64,000 bases of DNA. Origin: Heterohyrax brucei. Lineage: Eukaryota; Chordata; Mammalia; Hyracoidea; Procaviidae. Position 1 is the first letter of the stretch, and every line of letters begins with the position of its first letter. Made by a program: the position numbers and the translations under genes. Below the pieces are notes generated by a model. It was not told where the DNA came from and ran no database searches. It saw only the letters and a list, made by a program, of their open reading frames with translations. Of this stretch, positions 54,693 through 64,000 are shown piece after piece. The stretch spans positions 4,021,501 through 4,085,500 of the forward strand of contig CM053143.1 of NCBI GenBank assembly GCA_028571685.1, read 5' to 3'.

Positions 54693-55960
54693 TGGGCCAA
54701 GGTGGCAGAGTAGTCAGATCCTTCTTGTGATCCCTCTAGCAACAAAAACCCCAAAGAACAAATTAGTCAACTACATATGACATCCTAAGAGCCCTGAACA
54801 TCAAAAGTAAAGTTGAGGAACTGGACTGAGAAGGGAATGAAGAGTAGGTTCAGAAGTACATATGACTGGCCAGACCTGAGCCACTGGGAGTTGGCTGTGA
54901 CAAGCTTGGTGAGAGGAATGGTGGCATTTAGACGACATCCTCCTCAGTGGCATAGTAGAGAGTATGCTCAAGCCTCCAGAACCAATGAAAAACAGCACTT
55001 ACCAGTCAAAAGCTAGATGACTGGCAGGTACATAGCCCACATGAATATAAATCTTTCCTTTAGGATAAAGCTCTCTCTTTTTTCCCAAAGCTGCTGCCTC
55101 CCCTCTTTGCATTACCACAGGGCATTTACTCAGTTGGAAGCAGGGCTCCTTAAGCCTGCCCTGAGCCATTCTAGACACCAAGAGGGAACAGTTTAACAAA
55201 CTGGGGGAAAAGGTGGAAAGAAATTCTGCTGACTCCTCTAAGCCAGAAATTAAGGGTGTAAACAGCGCCTTCACCTAGAATCAGTCATAAAGGGACATGC
55301 CGTCCTCACAGACACTCAGGGATGGCTGTTGGACACTGACTTTCTAAGCTCCTGCAGCCGAGATACAAGTGACTACACCAAACACTCCTGCCCAGCTAAG
55401 ACAGTAGTTTTGAGCTTGTACCACATACTTAGTGACTGACTACCTGCACAGCTGACACGATTTCATAGAAGAAAAGTAAATGTACTCCTAAGCTCTCGTG
55501 TCTAACATCTCTAGCCCCCTGGTTACAGGACATTTGAGCTTCAAAGGCACCAATAACCAAACTAGTATATACAACAAGCTTATCTACACATTTCGAAGCA
55601 AAACAAAAGAAGCTAGAACATAGGAAGCAAACATAAAAATAAGTGAATTCAACAACAGTCCACATCAAATCACTTAAAGAGGCAAAACACAATGGTTTCA
55701 GAAAGCTTCCAAAAGAAAGAATCAAGAAATTTTCCAGATGAAGAGAATTTCCCAGAATTATCAGAGTAGAATCCAAAAGATTAATATTTAGAACTCTTCA
55801 TGAGATCAGAAAGGAGACAAGAAGAAATGCAGATGAGTTCAATGACAAATGGAACAGGCTGCAAGAAAACATAATGACAAGAATTAGAAATTCAGAAAAT
55901 TAATAATGAAATTGTAGAACTAGACAGTGAAATATTTCAAAAATTGTAATTGTTACTTTC
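54693..55960 (+). mobile_element. Old LINE-1, 5' end only
   Basis: It starts gggccaaggtggcagagtag, like the 5' ends at 23,795 and (reversed) 19,757. It passes through a 5' UTR of about 1 kb and enters ORF1 at atggtttcagaaagcttcca (about 55,691). It stops within the coiled-coil region near 55,960. L1 insertions normally keep the 3' end, so a piece with the 5' end only means that the 3' part was lost later. ORFs of 67-115 aa in it are chance. Confidence 0.75.
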
Positions 55961-56283
55961 TCTCAACTTGTCTAGAATATTTATTAAAAAACTTAGAAGT
56001 GCAGATGCAAATATATCTGCAAAAATGATGACATTATTTGTAATTTTGAAATAACAATAGTTCAATTTTTTAACAAAATATATAGTTACATTGTGGACTA
56101 TTATATGACATTAAAAATACCACTTATGAGTAACTTTTAGTCACTAGACCTTACCAATTTCATTAATTTTAAGAGAGTGAGAAGTTGAAAGTCATAACAT
56201 TGTATAATCCATCTACACAGTACAGTACTAGACATAAACATTTTGAAACAAATCTATTTACATGAAAACAAAACAAAACAAAA
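55961..56283. other. No recognisable feature
   Basis: AT-rich single-copy sequence. Confidence 0.4.
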
Positions 56284-56437
56284 TACCTACAGCTGTCAAG
56301 TTGATCCTGACTCACAGCAATCTTAAATGACAAAGCAAAACTGCCCTGTAGTGTTTCAGAGGTGTGGCTGACAGATTTGAACTGCCAACCTTTAGGATGG
56401 CAGATGTAGCTTAACTACTGTGCCACCAGGGTTTACA
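56284..56437 (-). mobile_element. AfroSINE, antisense
   Basis: The reversed tail (tacagctgtcaagttgatcc), core (aatgacaaagcaaaactgcc), B-box region (gatttgaactgccaacct) and head (actgtgccaccagggttt) are all present. It is preceded by (aaaac)n, the reversed A/T-rich SINE tail. Confidence 0.88.
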
Positions 56438-56652
56438 ATGCATAAAATATTAATTAAAAGAAGAAAATGAGCTACAGAAATGGTCTTCAACTTAAATTTG
56501 GAAACAGACATAAATCGCATATACACTATGTTTGCCTCATGTGACCTATTTGATATTTTTCCACAGATTCATGTATGAATGTGCTCCATACACCACCGCA
56601 GTCCCTGTCATGGCATGCCTACCATGGCCTGTAAGTTGCTTTTTGCCTAAAG
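56438..56652. other. No recognisable feature
   Basis: Single-copy sequence between a SINE and a tiny L1 insertion. Confidence 0.4.
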
Positions 56653-56732
56653 TCTCTAGGTGAGTTTTTTTTTTTATTATGATTGAATTAAAATGTACAT
56701 TCCCATATAAGTTTGCATGCTCTCTAGGTGAG
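56653..56732 (-). mobile_element. 56-bp LINE-1 insertion, antisense
   Basis: The insert 56,665-56,720 is a T run plus the last ~45 bp of an L1 3' UTR in reverse (gaattaaaatgtacattccc, compare 5,750-5,780). It is flanked by an identical 12-bp duplication, tctctaggtgag (56,653-56,664 and 56,721-56,732). Confidence 0.9.
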
Positions 56733-59460
56733 GTTTATGTTCCGAGAACAGGATGTAGCAAAAATATTTCTCTCGCCAAAAGGGGTCAAAAGAAATTACG
56801 TTTTAGTGAAAACCAGAGAGCTATCTACAGGCTCTATATGGTACTTTCCCACAAATAGTCAGATGAATATTGTTTTTTTTCTCCATGAACTACACACTGA
56901 AATCTCCACATGACTTGTTGATGATCCCTCACTGCTATTCCTCCTCCCGCTGCAGATCTCTGTCTTCTTCCCGTAATCTCCTAGGTATGTAACTGCCTGT
57001 CACTGGAATGGTGGCATCTTGGGGTGTACTCCCGAAGCTTATTAGTTTGGTGTTCAGTTAACACGGCTTCTGCTCAGAGGTAAGGGTGTAGAACCTACTA
57101 CCCAAAGCACTTTGCTATATGTTGCACATGTACACATGCACTCACAAACAACAGCTCTAGAACTTTACAGATATCTCTGTTTCTGTTTTTTATAAGTGTT
57201 CAAAATGAACTTAATGGACCAAATCCTTTCCATATAATTCTTCCTTCTCTTCGTTTCTTTCACTTGACCATCTTCATTGCCAAAACAGAAACCAAACCCA
57301 TTACCCTAGAGCCAATTCTGACTCACTGATATCCTAGGAGCCTATGAGCACCCATATTAGCAACCCATAAATCAGCATTATTGAAACCTAACTTATCTTC
57401 TTCCACAGTTGCAGCAAAATTCTTCCTAGCTCATAATAACAAACAAACTGACTTCTAGAATGCTAGTGGGGTATGTGTGCACGCAAGCATGCGTGTATGG
57501 TGACGGGAGGGGTGATGGAAGTGATCTTTCTACCAGCATCGAACAGACAAATCTATTCTGCTAAATCAAATGTAAATCTGATACATTGATGGAAATTTAC
57601 ACAGCAATTAACATCCTGAACTGTTGAAGGGAAATCAGTGGGAGGGTAAGCCCATTTTCCTGGGGGTAAAAAATGTTTTCTGTGTTATATTTACAGTTGT
57701 AACTGAGAGACAGATCATAGGTAAGGTGAAAAATACCATTCTGAGAAATAGTTACAGTCTCAATATTTATTTTATCAAGAAGAAATCATCTATTTTGCCT
57801 AATCCAGGAGTAACAAAGAATGATCGTGAAGGAATGTTAAATTGCATTTGAAGTTCATCTACTGTATTGATTAACCTTAAGGACTTTAAAGGACTCATAT
57901 TCTTTATAATAATTAACATCTTGTTGTAATTTTTATTTGTTATATTTTAGGCTGTATGAGAAAACAAAATTCATATGTTACTGGGCTCATATGCATTAGC
58001 GGTAAAACCCAAACATCTCCCTGTGACATTACATTTAAAACTGCATTTTAACACATCTTATCTGCTCAAAAGTACACTGTTCCTTTTCATTTTCGTAGAA
58101 GTCAAATGTAAACACTGTGCTTTCCTTTTTACTTCAAGAAGAAAGGTAACTAACCTTGATAGAATCTGTGCATACCCTGGTTTACTCCCATTTGGCACTC
58201 TGGTCAAAGCTGTGTAGGTAAACCTGATTAAAGGGTTAGTAAATCCTTGTAAATGAAAGAACAAACACAATCTTTCTGGTATCAGTCAAGGAGTGCCTCA
58301 AGCCACGCATGACTTACTTTGTGTTCATGGCTACAGCTACATAGATACATTGTACAGGCATTAATGTTCTCTAAGATATAAGCTATAGATGTATATAGAC
58401 TGAACAAGAGATATTTTAGGCAAATAAGGGAGCTTTGCATAGGCCAACAAAGGAGCTTTTGTGAAAACCTGCTCTGGTAGGGTTAGCAGAGCTACTTCTG
58501 TCAAGGCTCGATAAAAGGTGTCATGGCTGCGTTCGTAAGAAACCTGTAAAGGTCGTATTACACACCACATACCACTGGGGAGCTTAGCAGAACCAATTTG
58601 GGTCAGTTATGTCAAAAGAACATCTAGGTAAAGCAGAAGAATAAGTCTTTGAAGAGAAATTTATGAGGCTTGGGGATAGGGAGAACAGTGGTCTATGTGT
58701 CAGACTGCTCCTCTCCAATTAAAATTGTGCTTCATTGCCTTCAAAAAAAGTAGAGCTTTCGTATTCTCAAGAAAAACTAGAGATGTGAATTAACCTGGAT
58801 ATACAAAAAGCGCATATAAAAACACTTTTAGGGTAGTTTTCACCAAATTCGCAACACTGAAGTTTTGCACATTTTTGCTGGAGGTCCAGGAGATTGCTGA
58901 CCTCTTTATTTTATGTGTGTTTTGGGAGAACATTTCTCTGCATGCTATTTTTGAAACCATTATTATCCGCAAGGCAGAATAGCCACGTAATTTCTGAGAA
59001 GAGTATTAGAGTGGAATGCGTCAGAGATAAAATAAGCACATGGGAGCAAATGTAGCAATGGTTTGTAGCCAGAACGATAGGTAAGTCTAATAACTGGTCT
59101 TGGTACATGACCATGTACGTGCTACCTTATCCTTCAGGAAAAAAAAAAAAAAAAGATTGTAACAATAAACTTTTCTTAGTCTGTGCCTGTACATTGACTT
59201 ACCCCATCAGATAAACCAGTTCTGTTAAGTTTCTGTGGACAATAATGAATGATAACCTCTGTTGAAAATTTCCATGAATAACTGAAAGAAAACTCTTTTA
59301 TGTTAGAAAACCAGGCATAATTAATAGGACATGGCTAAAGACTGCCTCTCTCCTCCTACTGGGATACACACCAGAATTTTGTTTTTTCTTTCCCTTACTT
59401 CATTGGAACAGATTCTGGTTTTATATTCGGTGACTTGGCAATGATTCTGGTATTGAAGAT
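56733..59460. other. Longest repeat-poor stretch
   Basis: No L1, LTR or mariner is recognised here. A decayed SINE tail scrap lies at about 57,292-57,345 (aacccattaccctagagcca, reversed). A run of alternating tgtgtgcacgcaagcatgcg lies near 57,473, and an A run at 59,139-59,154. ORFs of 60-80 aa are present on both strands, none with a domain I recognise. Its low transposon density makes it the most likely place for host functional sequence. Confidence 0.5.
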
Positions 59461-59461
59461 A

Positions 59462-59952
59462 CACTAGAGCAATTTACAAATGGTTTATTACTCCAAATAC
59501 ATTACGTATTTTGACATGGGAAAAAAATCGGTTCAAATAATGAAACATTAACTTTGCATAACAGCTAGAAAAAAAATACCTCTTGATTTTGAGAATAAGA
59601 GCCTCTTGTTCAGTCTAAAACTTATACTGACTTATTAAGAGCTCTTTGTTGCTTATAACAAACATCAATTTAAATAAATCCATCCTTCCAATAACGCTGT
59701 GTTTTAAAAAAATGTGCAGGCTAAAATAATTTTCAAGATGTTGCTATTGTGTCACTGGTGTTAACTGCCTCTGAATAGGATCGATTCTGTATGTCTCTCT
59801 GCTTCACTTTTGTCTTTGGCTTGTGTAATAGTTTCTCCTAATTTCTCTTCATTGGTTTTTGGCATGTCAGTCAAGACATTCACATTCTTCCCATCTCCAA
59901 GCTGCCTGTCATTTTGGAATGACTGCTTGTCAACTTTATGAGTTCCAACAAC
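59462..59952 (-). other. Candidate terminal exon or decayed gene end (weak)
   Basis: On the minus strand, 59,952 down to 59,761 is open for 63 codons, then TAA (59,761-59,763). The product is hydrophilic, with peptides such as QLGDGKNVNVLTDMPKTNEE and GETITQAKDKSEAERHTES, and unlike the simple composition of chance AT-rich ORFs. An AATAAA polyadenylation signal (reversed tttatt at 59,484-59,489) lies about 270 bp downstream, which fits a short 3' UTR. An in-frame TAG immediately precedes the open region, and its AG could be a splice acceptor, but the upstream sequence is not pyrimidine-rich. I do not recognise the protein. A 63-codon open frame can easily be chance. Confidence 0.25.
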
Positions 59953-60274
59953 CTAACATGCATGGTATCTTTTCCTCTGAGTCTGTATTCTGTTTGATAC
60001 TAATGGGTGTGTAGAAGCCAGATTGTTTCTGCTTCAGTAGTTACAATGATCAGCATACATTATAGTTTTCTTTTTTTTTTCTCCAGAGGTAAGGGTCAAA
60101 GTAAATAAAGCTCAAAAGAGGTACTTACTCTCTATTACAAACACACATGTTAAACCTTGAATAGGTCAAATGAAGTCATTGACTTCACTTAGAACTTTAA
60201 TGGCAGGAATTCTTCATGCAGTTCGTTTACCTCTGGCAAAGATTAATTCTTATGATAAAAGAAAAGAATAATGG
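59953..60274. other. No recognisable feature
   Basis: Single-copy sequence with a T run near 60,071-60,080. Confidence 0.4.
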
Positions 60275-60511
60275 TGGCTGTACTTTATGGTTCTGGGCAT
60301 CTGTAGGAGGCTGTCCTACTGGTATCTTTTGAGATGGGAGAGAAAAGGGTAAAGAGCAGGGGACAGGAGCTTGTTAACAGGACACGACAAGTATAAAATG
60401 AAAAGGAGGAGTGTGCTGTCACAGGGCAAAGAGAGCAGAAGAGCGGTGAATATGTAGGCATGCAAAATTGATTGAGATTGTATGCTTTCAGTTAATCACA
60501 ATAATAAAAGG
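60275..60511 (+). mobile_element. LINE-1 3' end, 5'-truncated
   Basis: It matches the last ~240 bp of the L1 3' UTR with moderate divergence (tactttatggttctgggcat, gtgtgctgtcacagggcaaa, gtaggcatgcaaaattgatt) and ends at acaataataaaagg. A-rich flanks on both sides (aaaagaaaagaataa, aaaaggaaaataata) may be a decayed target duplication. Confidence 0.8.
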
Positions 60512-60989
60512 AAAATAATACTTTTGCACTCATCATAAAGTGATATGATGAATGATAATATGAAAGAGCTAAAAATGATATGTTCGTGGATATTGTGGGA
60601 AGACAGTGACCAGTGAAACCCACTGGCTACCATAGCAAGGTTATAACTGACACTGTATGGGTACGTTTAGCTGACTTTTAATTCAGGCACTACAATTTGC
60701 TGTCCTGGATTCTTTAGAGATATTTCCTATCTTTGCCAAGTCTAATTTTTGTGATTTATAAAGTAGGATTAATGGAGGTAACTATCTAAAAAATTGTAAG
60801 ATTGTTGTTAGGAGTAAATTATTTGATCCATGCAAAATAAACTTAACTGAGAAAACTGCTCAAGACCTCATCAGATTTTCTAGATCAGGAGTCATCAGTT
60901 TTCTCTCAAAAGAATTCAGTTCGATGAACATAACCGACTGCTTAAATAACTAATCCGGCAATAGCCATGAACATTTTATTTCATGGGTG
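60512..60989. other. No recognisable feature
   Basis: AT-rich single-copy sequence. Confidence 0.4.
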
Positions 60990-61437
60990 CTTCTCATCCT
61001 TTACCAAATGCCTATCAACTGATGAATGGATAAAAAAAAAAATATGGTAAATCCATTCAATGAAATATTTTTCAGTCATAAAATGAAATTAAGTACTAGT
61101 ACATCTATTTCACTGATGAAACATGAAAACATTATGTTCAGTGAAATAAGACAGGCTCAGAAGGCTGAGTGATTCTGTTGTACAGAATATTCAGAGTAGA
61201 CAAGTCTACAGAGATGACAAGCACATTAATGATCGTCCAGAGCCTGGGAGTAGAAATGAATGACAGGAATTGCTTGTTGGGTGTGAAATTTCCTTTAGAC
61301 ATGACAAAAAAGTTTTGGTGAAAAATAGTGGTGACGGCTACCCAACATTGTGAATGTACTGAATTCTCCTATATTGTGCTTTTTAATAGCATTAAAGTAG
61401 TAAATTTTCTTATGTGTATTTCACCACCATAAAAACA
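60990..61437 (+). mobile_element. Ancient L1M-type LINE-1 3' end
   Basis: It matches the widespread eutherian L1M 3' end: catcaactgatgaatggata, gacaagcacattaatgatcg, agagcctgggagtagaaatg, then tgtgtatttcaccaccataa and an A-rich tail. Its sequence differs from the afrotherian L1 3' UTRs elsewhere in the window, so it is an older family. Confidence 0.75.
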
Positions 61438-61900
61438 AAAAAGTGTAAATCAACACAGAGGAAATGTCATGTAGGAATTTAAAAAATCACCAAAATAACC
61501 TCAATATTTTCAGAGAAATTTAACAAACAGTTTTAGGACTAAAATAAAAATGATTTAGCTTTTCTCAGCCGTAATGTAGGAAGCTAGATGGTAATTAAAC
61601 AATACATTTAAAATTCTGAAAGCAAGTGATTTTCACTCTAGAATTCCACATGCAATAAAAATATTGATCACGTAAGAGAGAAGAATGAAGGTATTTCTCA
61701 GACTCAAGAAATTTGTCTACTGCACACCCTTTCTGGGGAAGCTAATAAAGAACAAATAAAGAAAAAGCAGATCAGAGATCATAGAAAACAACTGAAGCCA
61801 CAAGAGAGAAAGATGGAGCTAATACCTGTGACGATGATGAAGAGAGATTGGAGAACTACAACTGTGCACACAAACTGGATCAGAAGGAAGACTAAGAATA
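61438..61900 (+). mobile_element. Ancient L1M-like fragment
   Basis: The part 61,590-61,900 resembles an old L1 3' region (tgattttcactctagaattc, ctcagactcaagaaatttgt, ctactgcacaccctttctgg). The first 150 bp cannot be assigned. Identification is by remembered pattern and is tentative. Confidence 0.45.
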
Positions 61901-62169
61901 TTTCTTCAGAGAGATGAACCTGCTAGATTACATATGTTTCCCAGCCTCAGTTTAGTTTCAGCAGTGCAACCATCTAGAAGGAACATCACCATCTTCAAGC
62001 TTTCTTTCAAAATAACTTCTAAGTCTCCACGGATGACCTCACATATGATTGCAACTACCCTCTGCCTGTTGGACTCCTTCCTCCCTTTTTCTACTGTAAT
62101 TTTCTCCATTGCACACTCATTATCCTGTATATGAATGTGAGTCAAGTGACTGGTTAAAACAAAAGGTAA
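61901..62169. other. No recognisable feature
   Basis: A 128-aa minus-strand ORF (61,906-62,292) runs through this stretch and into the next SINE, so its N-terminal half is SINE sequence. I see no domain in the rest. Confidence 0.4.
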
Positions 62170-62291
62170 ACTAAATCCATTGCTGTTAAGTTGATTCCAA
62201 CTTACAGCAATCCAACAGAGTACTGGTAGATTCAAACTACTGATTTGTTGGTTACTATCTGAATACTTAAATATTGGGCCACCAGGGATCA
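62170..62291 (-). mobile_element. AfroSINE, antisense, shortened
   Basis: The reversed tail (aaatccattgctgttaagtt), a shortened core and the head (aatattgggccaccagggat) are present. Confidence 0.8.
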
Positions 62292-62504
62292 AATTGACTG
62301 GTTAGGACATAACATGTATCACACAAAATGGACTTAGTTAATAATTTCAATGGTATTTTGATTTCTGTTGTTTTTTTAGGGTGTGTAATCCTTTATTTGG
62401 ATTTTCAAAATATTCTGTAGTTGCATGGCATAGAGTAATTTTAAAAATCATACTCAAAATGATCACAAAGATTCATATTATACATCCAAAAATAGTTCAT
62501 GTTG

Positions 62505-62713
62505 CAAAACCAGAGAATCAAACTCATTGATGTTGAGTCAATTCCAACTCCAGCAACCCTATAACACAGAGAAGAACTGCCCCATAGAGCTTACAGTGTG
62601 GTAAATCTTTAACAGACTGCCACATATTCCTCCTGCAGGAAAGCTGGTGGTGGGGGCAGCAGATTTTTCAGTTGGTAGCTGAGCTGTTTAAGTACTGTGC
62701 CACTAGGGCTCTT
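62505..62713 (-). mobile_element. AfroSINE, long variant, antisense
   Basis: It reads tgatgttgagtcaattccaa, gaagaactgccccatagagc, ctttaacagactgccacata, tcctgcaggaaagctggtgg and gtgccactagggctc. It is the full long-variant body with its extra central block. Confidence 0.88.
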
Positions 62714-63192
62714 AATTCATATTAAAGCTCCTAGAAGGTTTCAGATGAGATCTCGCTAATATCTCATGAGATCTCTGAGCTTTTGTTTTTTATCTCCAAA
62801 ATGTAGGCATTGGTAGTAATTTTATAGTTTCTTCTAATTTAGGCTTCTTCCAAATTTAGCATTTTCTACTTCAGTGAATCAATTGCAACTCACTTAATGA
62901 AATTACTGAAATCTTTTCAAGTGACATTCTCCTTTTGTTAACTTTTCAACCACACCAGATATCCCTTCTTTCATTACATGCACACGCCTCCTATCTTCTT
63001 TCTCATCACTTCTGTAAGGACACATCTTTAGTTTCTCTGGCACTGCTCTACGTCAATACTTTTCTAATACTCTTCTCAAAAAAATGTCCACTTCTTGAAA
63101 AAGTTACATTTTGTTAACATCTTGCATATTAGAGTGTAAACTTTATAAATTTGAAGTCTCTTATCACTTACTTAATACACTAATTTGATGTC
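62714..63192 (+). mobile_element. Possible ancient L2 fragment
   Basis: The stretch 62,930-63,190 has a layout like the L2 3' region, including ttagagtgtaaactttataa. After the RTE insertion, acacagtagatgctcaaaat (63,645-63,665) resembles the common L2 end (gtaggtgctcaataaa type). The match is weak. Confidence 0.4.
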
Positions 63193-63640
63193 ATCTTGAG
63201 AACCAAGGTGCACTCGACCAAAGCCATGATATTTTCCATCACATCATCTTCATACAAGAAAAATGAACAGTAAATAAAGACGACTGAAAAAAAATTGATG
63301 TCTTTGAATTGTGGATTGGAGAAGAATATCTAATGCACCATGGACTGCCAAAAGAACAAGGATATTCATTTTGGAAGAAATACAAGCAAGGATGGAGAGA
63401 CTTCATCTTACATAATTTTTGGACATGTCAGGAGAGATCAATCCCTGGAGAAAGACATCATGCTTGGTAAAGGAGAGGGTAAAATAAAAAAGATGAAGAG
63501 CCCCAGTAAAATAGACTGACACAATGGGCTCAAACATACCAAAAATTTGGGGCATGCTGCAGGAACAGTCACTGTTTTATTCTGTTGTACATAGGGTCAC
63601 TATGAGTCAAACTGACTTGAAGGCACCTGACAACAACAAT
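63193..63640 (+). mobile_element. RTE-type LINE, 3' end
   Basis: It matches the 3' end of an afrotherian RTE (BovB-like) LINE: ggtgcactcgaccaaagcca, gaattgtggattggagaaga, caccatggactgccaaaaga, agagatcaatccctggagaa and the tail tagggtcactatgagtcaaa ending cacctgacaacaacaa. The conceptual translation holds the C-terminus of the RTE reverse transcriptase protein (FELWIGEEYLMHHGLPKEQ) in broken frames. The tail is nearly the same as the AfroSINE tail. Confidence 0.88.
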
Positions 63641-64000
63641 TTAACACACAGTAGATGCTCAAAATATTTTAAATATTAAATAGCATGAGTAAGAGTTTAT
63701 CACAGAAAGTGTTTGTATACAGTAATATGCAAAAGGGTTTTAGCTTTTTTACACTTTCTGCAAGCGGAAGAAATAGACTGCGAGGCAGGATGACAGTCTT
63801 ATTACTGAAACATGTAGATGTCAATACTAAAAGCAACAAAGGTTATAAGTTGTTTTGGGTCATTCCATTGATAAATACTGGACCAATAAGCAACATCACA
63901 ATAAATGGAGAAAAGACTCATGTCAAGGATTTCATTTTATTTAGATCCATATCCATGCTTACAGAATTAACAATCAGGACATCAAACAGCAGATAGCATT
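63641..64000. other. Window end, nothing confident
   Basis: A 103-aa plus-strand ORF (63,685-63,996) is open nearly to the window edge. It shows no recognisable domain and could be chance or part of an old repeat. The first 30 bp may be the end of an L2 element. Confidence 0.35.

Noticed and set aside
61906..62292. 128-aa minus-strand ORF
   Set aside because: Its first part is translated from an antisense AfroSINE and the rest has no domain. It is not a gene.
175..62713. tRNA-like A-box and B-box sequences at many sites, which could be read as tRNA genes
   Set aside because: They are heads of AfroSINEs. They are followed by SINE bodies and lack a complete cloverleaf and acceptor stem.
63685..63996. 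103-aa plus-strand ORF near the window edge
   Set aside because: No recognisable motif. It could not be supported beyond being open.
1..64000. CRISPR arrays, bacterial operons or phage-like systems
   Set aside because: No regularly spaced direct repeats with unique spacers and no prokaryotic gene organisation. The repeat content is mammalian throughout.

Overview
The window looks like intergenic or intronic DNA from an afrotherian placental mammal, most likely an elephant or close relative. This is judged from repeat content. tRNA-derived AfroSINE-type SINEs occur throughout, with box-like heads and a 3' tail ending in a tatgagtc...gactcgacggca motif. The same tail ends an RTE-type LINE near 63.6 kb. 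The LINE-1s belong to a distinctive lineage with long spacers between ORF1 and ORF2, and MaLR-type LTRs and mariner transposons are also present. No confident host protein-coding gene, tRNA, rRNA or CRISPR array is visible. By my boundaries LINE-1 makes up roughly 60% of the window.

Layout. 1-4.4 kb: AfroSINEs, one split by a MaLR LTR. 4.4-10.5 kb: an old L1 (+), split by an antisense AfroSINE, which is itself split by a 3.8 kb younger antisense L1. 10.5-13.1 kb: an MLT1-like LTR carrying a mariner, then an old L1 3' end and an (ATCC)n microsatellite. 13.4-17.1 kb: two MaLR LTRs, an RTE fragment, SINEs and a decayed 35-bp repeat. 17.5-18.9 kb: a full-length dead mariner. 19.3-22.9 kb: L1 and SINE fragments with local rearrangements. 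23.8-37.0 kb: an old L1 (+) carrying SINEs, an LTR with a 5-bp target duplication, and a nearly full-length younger L1 (28,782-35,869, exact 16-bp target duplication). 38.4-54.5 kb: a second old L1 (+) with five later insertions, including the best preserved L1 (46,663-53,842). 54.7-56.0 kb: a 5' fragment of an old L1. 56-64 kb: the most repeat-poor part, with small L1, SINE, L2 and RTE pieces and one weak candidate terminal exon on the minus strand (59,761-59,952).

Elements worth attention. Two mariner derivatives (11,111-11,675 and 44,476-45,013) share one fold-back architecture: an inverted copy of the 3' end is fused to a 5'-truncated copy with its transposase tail, and the second copy is flanked by TA on both sides. 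The two younger full-length L1s share two diverged ~198-bp tandem promoter units, 420-450 bp between ORF1 and ORF2, and G-rich quadruplex-like tracts in the 3' UTR. All transposon ORFs seen are broken, so nothing here looks autonomously active. Boundaries were set by eye and by comparing copies within the window. Family names come from remembered consensus features, not from a database search.
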